Translations under genes and position numbers: made by a program
DNA from: Ryuthela nishihirai
Taxonomy: Eukaryota; Arthropoda; Arachnida; Araneae; Heptathelidae
Assembly (NCBI GenBank): GCA_038380435.1
Contig: JAWZYU010000006.1
Span: 36,892,501 to 36,956,500 of the forward strand
Direction of reading: 5' to 3'
DNA: 64,000 nucleotides
Shown: piece by piece, positions 53,815 to 64,000 of the stretch
How positions within the stretch are numbered: position 1 is the first letter of the stretch
Layout: the number at the start of each line of letters is the position of its first letter
Notes under the pieces: model-generated
What the model saw: only the letters and a program-made list of their open reading frames with translations
The model's database searches: none
Told to the model about the DNA's origin: nothing

Positions 53815-54832
53815 GAGATACTGTGGGGTCAGTTGAGAAGTGTGGAAAACGGCGTGGAGGTGAGTCATTAACCCTTTAAGACATTTGAAATAGGATAAAC
53901 ACTCTTTCAGTTGGAGTAGCTATTAACTCTGTCAGCAGAGTTAGATATAAATTCCAGGTGGTGAGGATTTTAGTTTAGGATGTTTTTTCTTCCCACGTAG
54001 TGAACCGACAGTCAGTCAACGTTATACAGGAGAATCTATATTATGTTGTATATTAATTATACTGGTGGAATCAGACAACCAGAATTACATAACCTTTTAG
54101 GCGGTCTGCGGCCATAAGTCTATTCGCCAAAATGTAGGGTTGCTGGCATTGCACAGTGCTGGTCCCACTTCATCGATACATATAGCGTCCACAGCCATTT
54201 TTTTCTCGTGGACCAGATGATAAAGGGGCCAAGGCCCCTTTTACAAAGTGATCCAGTCCATGACGAAAAGAATGTTATTCAGCATAAAGGTAAATACTAG
54301 ACTTTCCGATTTCTTTCAATAGATTTTTTTGCTGTTTTATCTTTGCAAAAACAGCAAATTTTGAATGTTTTTTTTTTCAAAACTCTAATCGGAATTTTTG
54401 CTGATATAAAATATTTTTCACCCTTTGAGAATCTCGCAGTATTTTTTATTATATAAACGATGTCTAAGAAAAAACAATCAATGTGAAGAACCAAAACCTA
54501 TAGAACACTGGATTTTTTATATTTGGTCATCAACTGAGATTTCACGAGATTTTTCATAAACTTCAAGACATTTTATACTCTCTTAATTTTTTAACTTAGC
54601 AGTCTTAGGTAAACCAACTTTGGAAATATATACGCATTTTATTTATAAAGAACCTTTCCTGAACTCTATAGGTCGAAAATTCAGAATAGCCAAACACAAT
54701 CATTGGGTCATAAAATTCTAAATATACCAGATCAAACATTTTGTCTTCGAATTCATTTTGTTTTTATTTTTGAGTTTGTCGTGTTTTAGAGTTAAACATT
54801 TTTAAATTGCAGAAAAAACATAGAGTAGCATA
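53815..54832. other. Nothing recognised
   Basis: About 1 kb inside the 6.6-kb element with no detectable transposase motif or repeat. Confidence 0.5.
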
Positions 54833-55252
54833 GAGTTAAAGTCGTAGTGATTACTTCATTTTCCAAACAAACACATAAAATGCAAGTTATAACCGATCAG
54901 TGGTTAAGTCCACCGACAGGTCTTATCAATCAAGTGTTGGCAGGCGAGCGTGTCGCACATTGTCGGGAAGTCCAACATGGATCGGCAGGAATAGGTGCGT
55001 ATAATGCGAATGTTACTATGGTTGATTTTAATAAATAATTTTATAATTTCAAGCTTCAAGGTGTCTTATTTACGATAACATCTTTCTTTACTACGTTGTA
55101 GGACGTAGATAGAAATACAGATACGTAAAAGAACGCAAATTTGTCACTGCATCTTTCTGTTTGTTCGCTTATAAAAGGTAGATTTCTAGGAGGCGCTGAG
55201 TAATTTTTTTCTGAAAAGGGGACGGTAGGACAAATAAGTTTGGGAACCTCTG
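54833..55252. mobile_element. hAT-like MITE, right part (relative of 770-1731)
   Basis: Shares GCATAGAGTTAAAGTCGTAGTG, ATGCGAATGTTACTATGGTT and the right end GTTTGGGAACCTCTG. It carries about 130 bp of interior absent from the 770 copy and lacks a recognisable left end. Confidence 0.75.
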
Positions 55253-56320
55253 ATCGAAATCTTTTACTTATGGAAAGAGCTGTCCACTCCATGTATTTTA
55301 TCTTCCTCAATGATCTTTTCAACCCCAATGACAAATTGAAATAATTATTCGCTTTCAATCATGACGAAATAAAGCACTTTATCAGATAGGTCAATGAAAG
55401 CTCCCGTATGCTGGCATCTTATCATCGAGGGGATCTTTTCGGCATTACGACACAACTCAGCAGTTTACACCTGCAAAAACTCGAAGCAATCAGCTGATTT
55501 TAAAATGTTCTCTTATACTGTTCATCACAATTAAAAAAGTATGTAGCGGTTACCGAGAGAATATGGTTTTATCCAACCAACAAAAGGAAATATAGTAAAT
55601 TAGAAAGGGAAAAATCACTCTTAAAAGGAACCCATACAAAAAAATTGTTAATATCATAAGAAATGTGTGAATGCGACATGTTTTTCAAAGCGGTACCGTT
55701 GTAACAAAATATTCAGTGTGAAAATGGAAAAACAAACAAAAAAATGCCATTTAATACGAGTTTCGCAGAATAATAGAATGTGCGAAAGTTTCAATCCCAG
55801 TGTGATATGAAGTAGAGGTGATGTGAAAAGAAATCTGTAGCATTACCTCCACGTCGTTTGTTAGGTGGCGATAGCGTTAACGTGCATTAACATCCACGAA
55901 TTTTCAAATGGCATTCAGAGCTGTATCATTTCCATCACTTAAATTTCAACTTCTTTTATTTCCCTAACCAATAACCCCCCCGAGAACGTACAGTTTCTGC
56001 GGGACAGTTCCGGTGGTGAATTCGATGCGAAAATGGCGCAGCAGATGATCTCTCGCACAGTAGGATATGATCATGCACTTTGTTAAAGAACAAACCTGGT
56101 CAATGAACGATGCATTTCCCATAGACAATGTGTAATTAAGATTTGAACTAAAACGTCATGACATGGCTGAAATTAAGAGGACGTGGAAAATTTTCATATA
56201 TGACCATGTAAAGCATAAACGTGTGTTAAAACGGTAGATATTATATTTTCGGACCCGTTCTCATACTATTTTCAGGGTTCTGTGTGTATTTCTACAGTTC
56301 CCTGCTACGTTTGAATAAGC
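55253..56320. other. Nothing recognised
   Basis: About 1 kb without supported genes or repeats. Confidence 0.5.
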
Positions 56321-57560
56321 AAGTAAGTAACTGTGTGTATAAGGTTGAAGGTGGTTATTTTCCACTGCAAGCGGACGTTTTTGGACAATGATATGTATTC
56401 ACATACGTGTTTCATTACGCGAATAAATCTAACACGTACATTTCGTGTCTAAGTAAGAATCTGTTTAGTTACTTTTCCTGCATGAGAATACATATTTCTA
56501 TACTAGTGTGGAATTCTTAGAACAAGGTATGTACGTACCCTATGTTTGTGTAAGTGTGAAAGTGGTTGTTTTTCCCGCACCGGGGTGGAATTCTCAGACA
56601 AGTATGTAAGTACACTATATTTCATAAGTGTGAAAGTTGTTCTTTTTCCGGCAAGGACACGTTTTTTGATAATGATATGTATTCATACACGTGTTTCACT
56701 ATGTGCATAAACCTAACATGCATATTTCGTGTTTAAGTAAGAGTGGTAGGTTTAGTAATTTTTCCCGCGAGACTATGTATATTTCTGTATTTTATAAGTG
56801 TAAAAGTGTTTTTTTCCTGCATGGACAAGTTTTTCCGACAGCGATATGTATTCACATATGTGTTTCATTACGCGAGTAAATCAATCATGCATATTTCATG
56901 TTCAACTAGGGGCGGGGGTGGCTCAGTCGGTAGCGCGCCAGGCTCGTAATCTGTAGTTCCCAGGTTCGAGTCCCAGCTGGGTCAGCGTTGAGATTTATCT
57001 CCGCAAAATTCCCCGCCTTGCCCACGGTCAGTAGGGGACACCGATGGGCTTGAAAAGGCCGCCGTCCGTCGGATGGGACGTTAAGCCGTGGCCCCGTGTG
57101 CGGGAGAGCCATACCCTGTGCACGTTAAAGAACACGCTGGATGGCCTTGACGGGAGGCTACCATCTGTCTCCCAACAGCTATTCCAGTGGGTCCCCTCCC
57201 CCAACCTTCTCTGAGCCTTCGGGGTCCATGTGACCTGGCCATTTAGCCCATGGTGTGCAAAAAAGTGCCGCTCAGACGTAAAACAACCCAACCCAACTCA
57301 TGTTCAACTAAGAAAGGTTTAGTTATTTTTTCCGCATGAGAATGCATGTTTCTTTACGTTCGAAACTTTTTTACCTGCTTATTACAAGTATGTGCACGTG
57401 TGAAGTACAGTAGTAACGATAGTTTTACCACAAGCATTCATTTTTTAAGTATTGGGTTGTGAATGTCACAATTTCGTTTCTTACAACAACATTCATTTCG
57501 AGTGAGATGCAAGTCATCAACGTTATTTTTCCCGCAAACATTCACTTTTTGTGTAAGCAT
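56321..57560 (+). repeat. Diverged repeat, ~80-85-bp spacing, split by SINE-A
   Basis: AAGTGTGAAAGTGGTTGTTTTTCCCGC-like phrases recur (near 56340, 56550, 56629, 56795), alternating with GATATGTATTCACATACGTG...TTCATTACGCG(A/G)TAA. Some units read CES(G)C.FS in one frame, so a decayed C2H2 zinc-finger array is conceivable but unproven. Confidence 0.5.
56909..57297 (+). mobile_element. SINE-A copy, full length
   Basis: 13-bp perfect TSD TCATGTTCAACTA (56896-56908, 57298-57310). Near-consensus. Confidence 0.96.
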
Positions 57561-58810
57561 GTGAATTTTACATGTGACATTTCAGTTGTATGTGAATCAA
57601 ATATTCACTTTTCTTAACAAAGGTGAAATCCACACACTGTATAACATTTATAAGTATGAACCAGTTGGGATAATTTTCATAAAAACGCCTGCACGTGCGA
57701 GACATCTGCATGTATGAAATTAATTTTTTCCACGAGTTTCGAAGAAGCATTTTTTGTTCAAAAGGTGGTTATTGCAAAAATATTTCACCACTGATTCGAA
57801 CTTGAATACTCATATTTCAGTAGGTGTAAGGATTTTTCTTCAATACGTTCGAATATTTTTAGCACGACTTACGAGCACCGTCTTACTTTACGTCTTACGT
57901 TACGTTTTCTGTCAGATGTCTCGTAACGAACAAAACCGGTGTGTTTTTGTTAATACAGAAGGTGACATACAGTCCGAGAATTTCTAAAACTTAGAATAAC
58001 ACAAAATCCTGATGCGTTAAGAACGAGACGGAAGGATGCTAACAGCTGAACCATGATCTGCAATGGATAAGCCATCCCCGCCTCTAGGTTGAAGGCAGTG
58101 GTGGATTTTATATTTATACACACCAGGCAAGGAAATTATTTCATGATGCCCCAAAGGGAGGTTGGTTTGTTAAAAATTCCAACTTTTCATGATGAAATTT
58201 CTAAATTCAAATGTTTTGTGCAAATGGCATATAGAATGCAGAGAAAATACATATATATATTTCCGTATAAAAAGAAAATGGACTAGAGACATATATTTAC
58301 TACTATGTATTCTTAATTTTCATTTCAAATTTTACATAAGTGATCATAAAATGCAAAAACAATGCGTAAAATTGAAACAATATTCAAAACATACACTTAC
58401 AAAATTCAAGCAAACACATAAATTTAATATTCTAAATTTAAATTAACATTGTTCTTTGTAAATAGTAAAGATAAATGCCGCCCGGTGCAGTTGCACGCGC
58501 GGTAGTACCGCCCCTACCTATCCTACTTTAAATAAATTTCAATTTATTTAAAAATATAATTTTCTACAGATTAAAATATACTAAAATTATATTGATTTTC
58601 TACAGATGGGCAGACAAACAGACGAGCAAATGAAAATATTAGCGCCCTTTTTTGTCGTTTCTTCTTTTGGGAAACGAAATTAAAATGAATGGCAGGAGAA
58701 ATTTTCAGGGGCAATACAGGTGTAGTTCTCGCCTGGAGCAAAATTTGTTTTAGGATCGATCTTCGCCATATGGGCCGGTTTTTATGCATTTGCTCGGGCA
58801 GTATTTCGTT
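57561..58810. other. Nothing recognised inside right part of 6.6-kb element
   Basis: AT-rich, with (AT)n near 58248 and no transposase motif. 58740-58810 is subterminal element sequence with GGGCCGGTTTT. Confidence 0.45.
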
Positions 58811-58894
58811 CCCAATCCGCCCCTGGATGTGTTAGCTTTACATTCCTCTCATGTAGGAGTGGAAAAATGTTTTTTTTTTTTTTTCGTATATGCA

Positions 58895-60090
58895 GTTGGA
58901 TTGTTGTACCTCTGAGCGGCACTTTTTTCCACACAATAAGCTAAACGGCCAAGTCACAAGGACCCAGGGCTCAGAGATTATTGGCGAAGGGACTAGAAGC
59001 TGTTAGGAGACACAGAGAAGGTTCTCATGAAGGATATTCAATGTGTTTTTTAACATCCACAAGGTTTGCCTCTCCTGAACAAGGAGCCATGGCTAAACGT
59101 CCTCATGGTTTGGTTCTCATGAACAAGGAGCCATGGTTTAGCGCACTCTGGTTTGGCTCTCCTGAACTAGGACCATGGTTTAATGTCCACAAGTTTGGCT
59201 CTCATGAACAATGAGCCATGGTTTAGCATCTGCGAAGTACGGTTTTTTTCCTGAACAAGGAGCCATGTTTACTTCCGCAAAGTTTGCCTCTCCTGAAAAA
59301 AGATCATGGTCTGAAATCTTCATGGCTTGCTTCTCATGAACAAGGAGCCATGGTTTAACATCCATAAAGTTCAATTCTCCTGAACAAGAACCATGTTTTA
59401 ACGTCCACGAGCTTTGGCTGTACTGAACAAAGAACTATGGTTTAACATCCGCAAAGTTCGATTCCCCTGAACTCGAACCATGGTCTAACGTCAACGAGGT
59501 TTGGCTCTCCTTAACAAAGAACCATGGTTTAACATCCGCAAAACTCGATTCTCCTGAACAAGAACCATGGTTTATCGTCCGCAAATTTCGATTCTCCTGA
59601 ACAACACTATGTTTAACGTCCACGAGGTTTGGTTCTCCTGAACAAGAAACCATGGTAGAACAAGAATCCAAGAGGTTTGGCTCTCTTGAAAAAGGAGCCA
59701 CGTCCACGAGGTTCGGCTCTTCTGAACAAGGACCAAGCTTAACACCAACGAGGTATGGCTCTCCTGAACAAGGAGCCATAGTTGAACATCCGCAAAGTTC
59801 AGCTGTCCTGAATAAGAACCATGACTTAACGTCCACGAGGTTGGGTCTCCTGAACAAGGAGTCATGGTTTAACGTCCGCAGCCATATTTGACTCTACAAC
59901 ATACGGGATCACAGCTCAACGTCCCATCCGACGGGCGGCAGTCTTTCCAAACCCATCGGTTTCTCCTGCTGCCCGAGGGCAGGGCAATAGTTTTGCGGAG
60001 ATAAATCTTAAAGCTGGCCCAGGTGGGGTTCGAACTTGGGAACTGCAGATTACCAGCCTGGCGCGCTACTGACAGAGCTACTCCCTCCCC
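58895..60090 (-). mobile_element. SINE-A copy with internal minisatellite expansion
   Basis: Reverse tail and body at 58895-59046 (TTGTTGTACCTCTGAGCGGC to AATGTGTTTTTTAACATCC), an expanded array 59047-59880, then the rest of the body and head (CGTCCCATCCGACGGGCGGC at 59919 to GAGCTACTCCCTCCCC). Outer parts are in the right order for one SINE. Confidence 0.92.
59047..59880. repeat. 44-bp minisatellite derived from SINE-A, about 19 units
   Basis: Unit: TTTAACGTCCACGAGGTTTG + GCTCTCCTGAACAAGGAGCCATGG. It aligns with the SINE-A minus-strand segment from CTTTAACGTGCACAGGG to CACGGCTTAACGT, the same 44-bp spacing between the two TTAACGT words. Open frames on both strands are repeat by-products. 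Confidence 0.93.
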
Positions 60091-60348
60091 ACAAGAAACA
60101 CAGTAGAGACTTAAAAATGTAAAGGGGTTGGGGACGGCAAGAAACTGGAGTTCCAATGCAGTTAAAGAACTGTAAAAAGGAGGGGGAGGAGGATGTTTAA
60201 CAAATATTTAACTTATTCACGTACATTTTGTGATAATTTTTTGCCTATATTACTGTTACTTGCATTTTGAAAGGGGGGAGCCATGACCCCTTTGTCCTCC
60301 CAGATCCGGCTTTGGTCCCAATTAGTAAGCGGACAACTGCTCTATTCA
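60091..60348. other. Nothing recognised
   Basis: Includes GGAGCCATGACCCCTTTGTCC...CCAGATCCGGC near 60300, suggestive of a TE end but unpaired. Confidence 0.4.
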
Positions 60349-60358
60349 ATTAAGTTCT

Positions 60359-60734
60359 GTGGCTCAGTCGGTAGTGCGCCAGGCTCGTAATCTGTAGTTC
60401 CCAGATTCGAGTCCCAGCTGGGTCAGATTTGATATTTATCTCCGCAAAATTCCCCGCCCTGCCCACGGTCAGTAGGGGACACCGATGGGCTTGGAAAGGC
60501 CGCCGTCCGTCGGATGGGACGTTAAGCCGTGGCCCCGTTGCGGGAGAGACATACCCTGTGCACGTTAAAGAACACGCTGGATGGCCATGACGGGGGGCTA
60601 CCATCTATCTCCCAACAGCTGTTCCAGTGTGTCCCCTCCCCCAACCTTCTCTGAGCCTTCGGGGTCCATGTGACCTGGCCATTTAGCCCATGGTGTGCAA
60701 AAAAGTGCCGCTCAGAGGTAAAACAACCCAACCC
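60359..60734 (+). mobile_element. SINE-A copy, slightly 5'-truncated
   Basis: 10-bp perfect TSD ATTAAGTTCT (60349-60358, 60735-60744). Starts GTGGCTCAGTCGG. Confidence 0.94.
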
Positions 60735-60744
60735 ATTAAGTTCT

Positions 60745-61884
60745 ATTATAAAATCTCACTCTAGAAGCCTGGTGGGTCGGACGATTGTACTAAAGCTGGT
60801 TTGGTAGAAAACCTTATATAACAATTACGTCAGTAAAATACTTTTTTTAAATTTGCAGCACAGCTACATTATTTTCCCTGCTTACTTGTTGCTAGCATTA
60901 GAATACTGATAAATTGTACTCAAGAATTCATCTGCTCGCCCGACTCGTATGGAGCACATCAGTTACCTCGCAAACAGCCAACGAAATCAACAAATTGTAT
61001 TTCTCTCATTGCTTAATTTATTTCCTCCCAGTCTTATTAAATCTAATGCTGAAACCTTAACCATGTCTTTCCCACTGGGAAACAAAGCACTTTGACTAAA
61101 TTCGCTTCATAGCAATTAACATTCGTATCTTGGTTGCTTAGAAATTTAAGCATTTGGAGACTTACAAGGACCAACGAACACGTACAGGAATGCTTCGGTT
61201 TTGTACCAAACATTGCTTTTCCAACCGAACAAACCCAGCCGTCGGCGTTCCAAATAGTTAATACAGGAGACTGCGACGTGCCGCAACAGTAATCAACATT
61301 AGGAGGTTTGTAATTAAGTTTTGACGAAAGGTAGTTTCAAGGAACATTTCGTTCCTGTACAGCAAGCAATATTTTTCTAGTTTGCGTTGAATTTAAGAGG
61401 TAAATGTATTAAATATCCTATCTTAAAGCCTGATGAGGATATCAGCGATTGATTATGTTAGAATGGGTAAAATGTACCATCTGTTTCACAAGAATTTTCC
61501 TACAATTAACTCCGAATGTTCAAGTTGCCACTCGATATTAGGGGATTAGCATGCGTGAATAATGTTGTGATTAGACTGGGGAGTCTTCAGCTATCTTCAA
61601 ACTGCATATGGTGCAGAGCATACTGCGTTAATTTGGAAACATTATATTTGAAATTTTTAGGGATAGAATCGTGGTATCAAGCAGTACAGTGTTTACGGTA
61701 CAATTCTCCTAAAGGTAAATGAAGTTGGAAAGCAAACTTTCTTGCTTATATTAGTTTAAATGAATAAAGTAATTCCATGCTAAATTATCTTCTAAATACT
61801 TCGATGTTTTTGTACGTTTTATGTGGATGACTGATTTTCTGAGAATTCCAATATGTGGGATTGTTTTTTCCTACTTCTTGTTGG
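60745..61884. other. Nothing recognised
   Basis: More than 1.1 kb without a supported gene. A frame at 61516-61722 has no recognised motif. Confidence 0.5.
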
Positions 61885-62257
61885 GGGGGGGGACGGAAGT
61901 GGCTCAGTCGGTAGCGCGCCAGGCTCGTAATCTGTACTTCCCAGGTTCCAGTCCCAGCTGGGTCAGCTTTGAGATTGATCTCCGCAAAACTCCCCGTCCT
62001 GCCCACGGTCAGTAGGGGACACCAATGGGCTTGGAAACACCGCCGTCCGTCAGATGAGACGTTAAGCTGTGGTCCCGTGTGCAGGAGAGCCATACCCTGT
62101 GCACGTTAAAGAACACGCAGGATGGCCTTCACGGGAGGCTACCATCTGTCTCCCAACAGCTGTTCCAGTGGGTCTCCTCCCACAACTTTCCCTGAGTCAT
62201 CGGGGTCTTTGTGACCTGGCCATTTAGACCCATGATGTGCAAAAAAGTGCCGCTCAG
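61885..62257 (+). mobile_element. SINE-A copy, tail cut
   Basis: GGGGGGGGGACGGAAGTGGC head through the body to GTGCCGCTCAGAG, where a reverse copy begins. Confidence 0.88.
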
Positions 62258-62648
62258 AGTCACTTTTTTGCACATCATGGGACGCATGGGACGATCATTT
62301 TGTACGCGATAGGCTAAACGGACAGGTCACAAGGACCCCGAGGTTCATAGAAGGTTGTGGAAGAGGATTCACTGGAACATCTGTTAGATAGATGGTAGCC
62401 GCCCGTCAAGGCCACCCAGCGTGTTCTTTAACGTGCAAAGGATGTATCTCTTCCGTACACGGAGCCACGGCTTAATGTCCCATAAGATGGATGACGGTCC
62501 TTCAAAGCCCATCGATGTCCCTCTACTGACCGTGGGCAGGGCGGGGAGTTTTGCGCATATAAATCTCAACGCTATGCCAGCTAGGACTTGAACCTGGGAA
62601 CAGCAGATTACGAGCCTGGCACGCTACAAACTGAGCTACCTCCCTCCC
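62258..62648 (-). mobile_element. SINE-A copy, tail-to-tail with previous, small insert
   Basis: TCACTTTTTTGCACATCATGGG, then about 30 bp of extra sequence, then the body through to GAGCTACCTCCCTCCCC. Confidence 0.83.
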
Positions 62649-62754
62649 CAGACATTTTTGATGGGACGTTAAGCATGCAGTATTAAAAAAACTTATATGG
62701 AACAAAGAGACTTTTGTAACAGTATAGATAGATCTATGTTTTTATCACGAACGT

Positions 62755-63116
62755 TGGAGGTAGGGTGACTCAATCGGTAGCTGCCATCCTCCTAACCTAC
62801 AGTTCCGGTTCGAGTCCCTTTGCCAGGTTTGAGATTCATCTCCGGAAAACTCTCCGCTCTGCTCTCGGCCAGTAGGGGATATCAACGGGCTTAGAAAGTC
62901 CGCTGTCATTCGAATGGGATGTAAACCCATGTGAAAGCCATATTCTGAGCACGTTAAAGAACACACCTGAATAGCCTTGGAGAAAGGCTACCATCTGTCT
63001 CCCAACAGTTGTCCATGGGTACTCTCCCCCAACTTTCTCTGAGCCCTCGGGATCCTTGTGACCTGGATACTTAGCCCGTGTTCAAAATAAGTGACGCTCA
63101 GAGCTAAAACAACCAA
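62755..63116 (+). mobile_element. SINE-A copy, old
   Basis: GGAGGTAGGGTGACTCAATC head, TTCCGGTTCGAGTCCC B-box region, decayed body and tail AAAACAACC. Confidence 0.8.
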
Positions 63117-63144
63117 ATCCTTATTGTACATTAACCCATTTCCC

Positions 63145-63318
63145 CATGTCCGGGGGAGTCCTTGTGCACGTTACAGAATATGCTGAATGGCCTGTCTGCT
63201 AACAACTGTCCAGTGGGTCCCTATTTCTCAACCTCTTCTGAGCTGTTGGGTCCTTTTGACCTGGCCATTTAACCCATTGTGTGCGAAAAAGCGTCGCTCA
63301 GAGTTAAAGCAACCCACA
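63145..63318 (+). mobile_element. SINE-A 3' fragment
   Basis: CCCATGTCCGGGGGAGTCCTTGTGC start through CAGTGGGTCCC to AGAGTTAAAGCAACCC. Head and most of the body absent. Confidence 0.75.
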
Positions 63319-63368
63319 TCCATCATTTTGTCTTCGTTAGGGAAAAGGTTTAGAGGAAAGTTGTTAGG

Positions 63369-63745
63369 TTGTTTTATCTCTGAGCGGCACTTTTTCTGCA
63401 GACCATGGGCAAAATGGCCAGGTCACAAGGACTCCGAAGTATCAGAGGAGGTTGGGGGAGGGGACCCACTGGAACAGTTGTTGGGAGACAGATGGTAGCC
63501 TCCCGTCAAGGCCATCCAGTGTGTTCTTTAACGTGCACAGGGTATGGCTCTCCCGCACACGGGCCACGGCTTAACGCCCCATCCGACGAACGGCGGCCTT
63601 TCCAAGTCCAACAGTGTCCCCTACTGACTGTGGGTAAGGCGGGGAATTTTGCGTAGATAAATCTTAATGCTGACCCAGCTGGGACTCGAACCTGGGAACT
63701 ACAGATTACGAGCCTGGCTCGTTACCGACTGAGCCACCCCCGCCC
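63369..63745 (-). mobile_element. SINE-A copy, full length
   Basis: Reverse tail GTTGTTTTATCTCTGAGCGG to head GAGCCACCCCCGCCC. TTAGGGAAAAG occurs near both ends (63339, 63746) but does not abut the left end. Confidence 0.9.
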
Positions 63746-64000
63746 TTAGGGAAAAGATTCGAAAAATATAAATAAATTCTATTAAATCGACCAAACGGAG
63801 AGGCGGAATTCGTTTTTTAATTTTTCCTATTTTCTTTATCACGTCATTGCTTCCAACTATTATTTCTTTTATCGAAATCTGCGAACACACTCATTAATCT
63901 AGAATCACATTTATTCTAGGAATGGTTTTGTTCATTTTAAAAATGCAAATAATGCAGCTGCGATTTCTCATTTTCTTAACATGGTCTGTTTTGCATTCAA
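63746..64000. other. Nothing recognised
   Basis: AT-rich sequence to the window end. Confidence 0.5.

Larger units (their letters stand above)
52212..58825. mobile_element. Large hAT-like insertion, 6.6 kb, with nested SINEs
   Basis: Left end CAAGGGCGGATTGGG, right end reversed CAGGGGCGGATTGGG, and a perfect 8-bp TSD GATGTGTT at 52204-52211 and 58826-58833. Inside are three SINE-A, one SINE-B and a hAT-MITE relative. No transposase frame was recognised, so it is either a non-autonomous element or an autonomous one decayed past recognition. Confidence 0.82.

Noticed and set aside
54297..55358. Lysine- and serine-rich frames as possible transposase of the 6.6-kb element
   Set aside because: No DDE, BED or dimerisation motif is visible; the frames are AT-driven.
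58103..58525. A possible element between CAGTGGTGGATTTTATA and AGTACCGCCCCTACC
   Set aside because: The two ends do not form a convincing inverted repeat, and no target duplication is visible.
59435..59891. 140-codon and shorter frames on both strands with repeated SGEPNLVDVKP-like peptides
   Set aside because: Produced by the 44-bp minisatellite. 44 is not a multiple of 3, so each unit shifts frame, which argues against a coding repeat.
63339..63760. TTAGGGAAAAG as target duplication for the last SINE-A
   Set aside because: The left copy lies some 15-20 bp away from the SINE end, so it cannot be accepted as an exact target duplication.

Overview
This window looks like repeat-dominated, gene-poor DNA from an animal nuclear genome, most likely an arthropod. 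The composition is AT-rich. I found no multi-exon or single-exon host gene, no operon-like spacing and no rRNA. Nearly everything recognisable is a transposable element (TE), a tandem array or an inverted repeat. Arthropod affinity is inferred from a Tc1-type transposase relic, two mariner relics and a start of the DUF4817 kind that is common in arthropod transposons. The species cannot be named from this.

The main component is one tRNA-headed SINE family, called SINE-A here. A full copy is about 385-390 bp. It has an A-box/B-box head, a conserved central body and a short tail reading (AACCC)n-like. About 50 full, truncated, nested or rearranged copies occur on both strands, and many have 10-13 bp target-site duplications (TSDs). 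Its head resembles elongator tRNA-Met, with CGT at the anticodon position in most copies and CAT in a few. A second, shorter tRNA-headed family, SINE-B (about 200 bp, TTTATT-rich 3' tail), has seven copies. Almost every small open frame in the window lies in SINE-A or in a tandem repeat, and I do not treat these as genes.

Layout. 1-5 kb: SINE-A copies and a hAT-like MITE with a 54-bp near-perfect palindrome. 5-7 kb: an unclassified repeat (U1), then a repeat (R3) ending in a 25-bp minisatellite. 7.7-15.3 kb: dense SINE-A, including an inverted composite and one copy between 65-bp direct repeats. 15.4-17.4 kb: a Tc1-like element with a dead transposase, then a mariner relic. 17.5-18.2 kb: a 37-bp minisatellite. 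18.8-24 kb: SINE-B split by SINE-A, a hAT-like element split by an internally deleted DUF4817-type transposon, and foldback elements. 25-35.6 kb: a 10-kb satellite of 40/41-bp monomers paired into 81-bp dimers, organised with a SINE-A fragment into three units of about 3.4-3.5 kb. 36.6-45.6 kb: SINE-A, a multi-hairpin TA-flanked element, a mariner relic and a tRNA-like foldback. 46.5-48.2 kb: a hAT-like element with perfect TSDs whose interior is a minisatellite with a 155-bp higher-order period. 52.2-58.8 kb: a 6.6-kb hAT-like insertion with perfect TSDs, packed with nested SINEs. 58.9-60.1 kb: a SINE-A copy whose interior has expanded into a 44-bp minisatellite. 60.3-63.7 kb: more SINE-A.

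The most distinctive theme is tandem arrays born in or beside mobile elements. The clearest case is at 58.9-60.1 kb, where the 44-bp unit equals the distance between two TTAACGT words already present in the SINE consensus. The 3.4-kb macrosatellite, whose duplication edge cuts a SINE head, is the largest structure. No intact protein-coding system was found.
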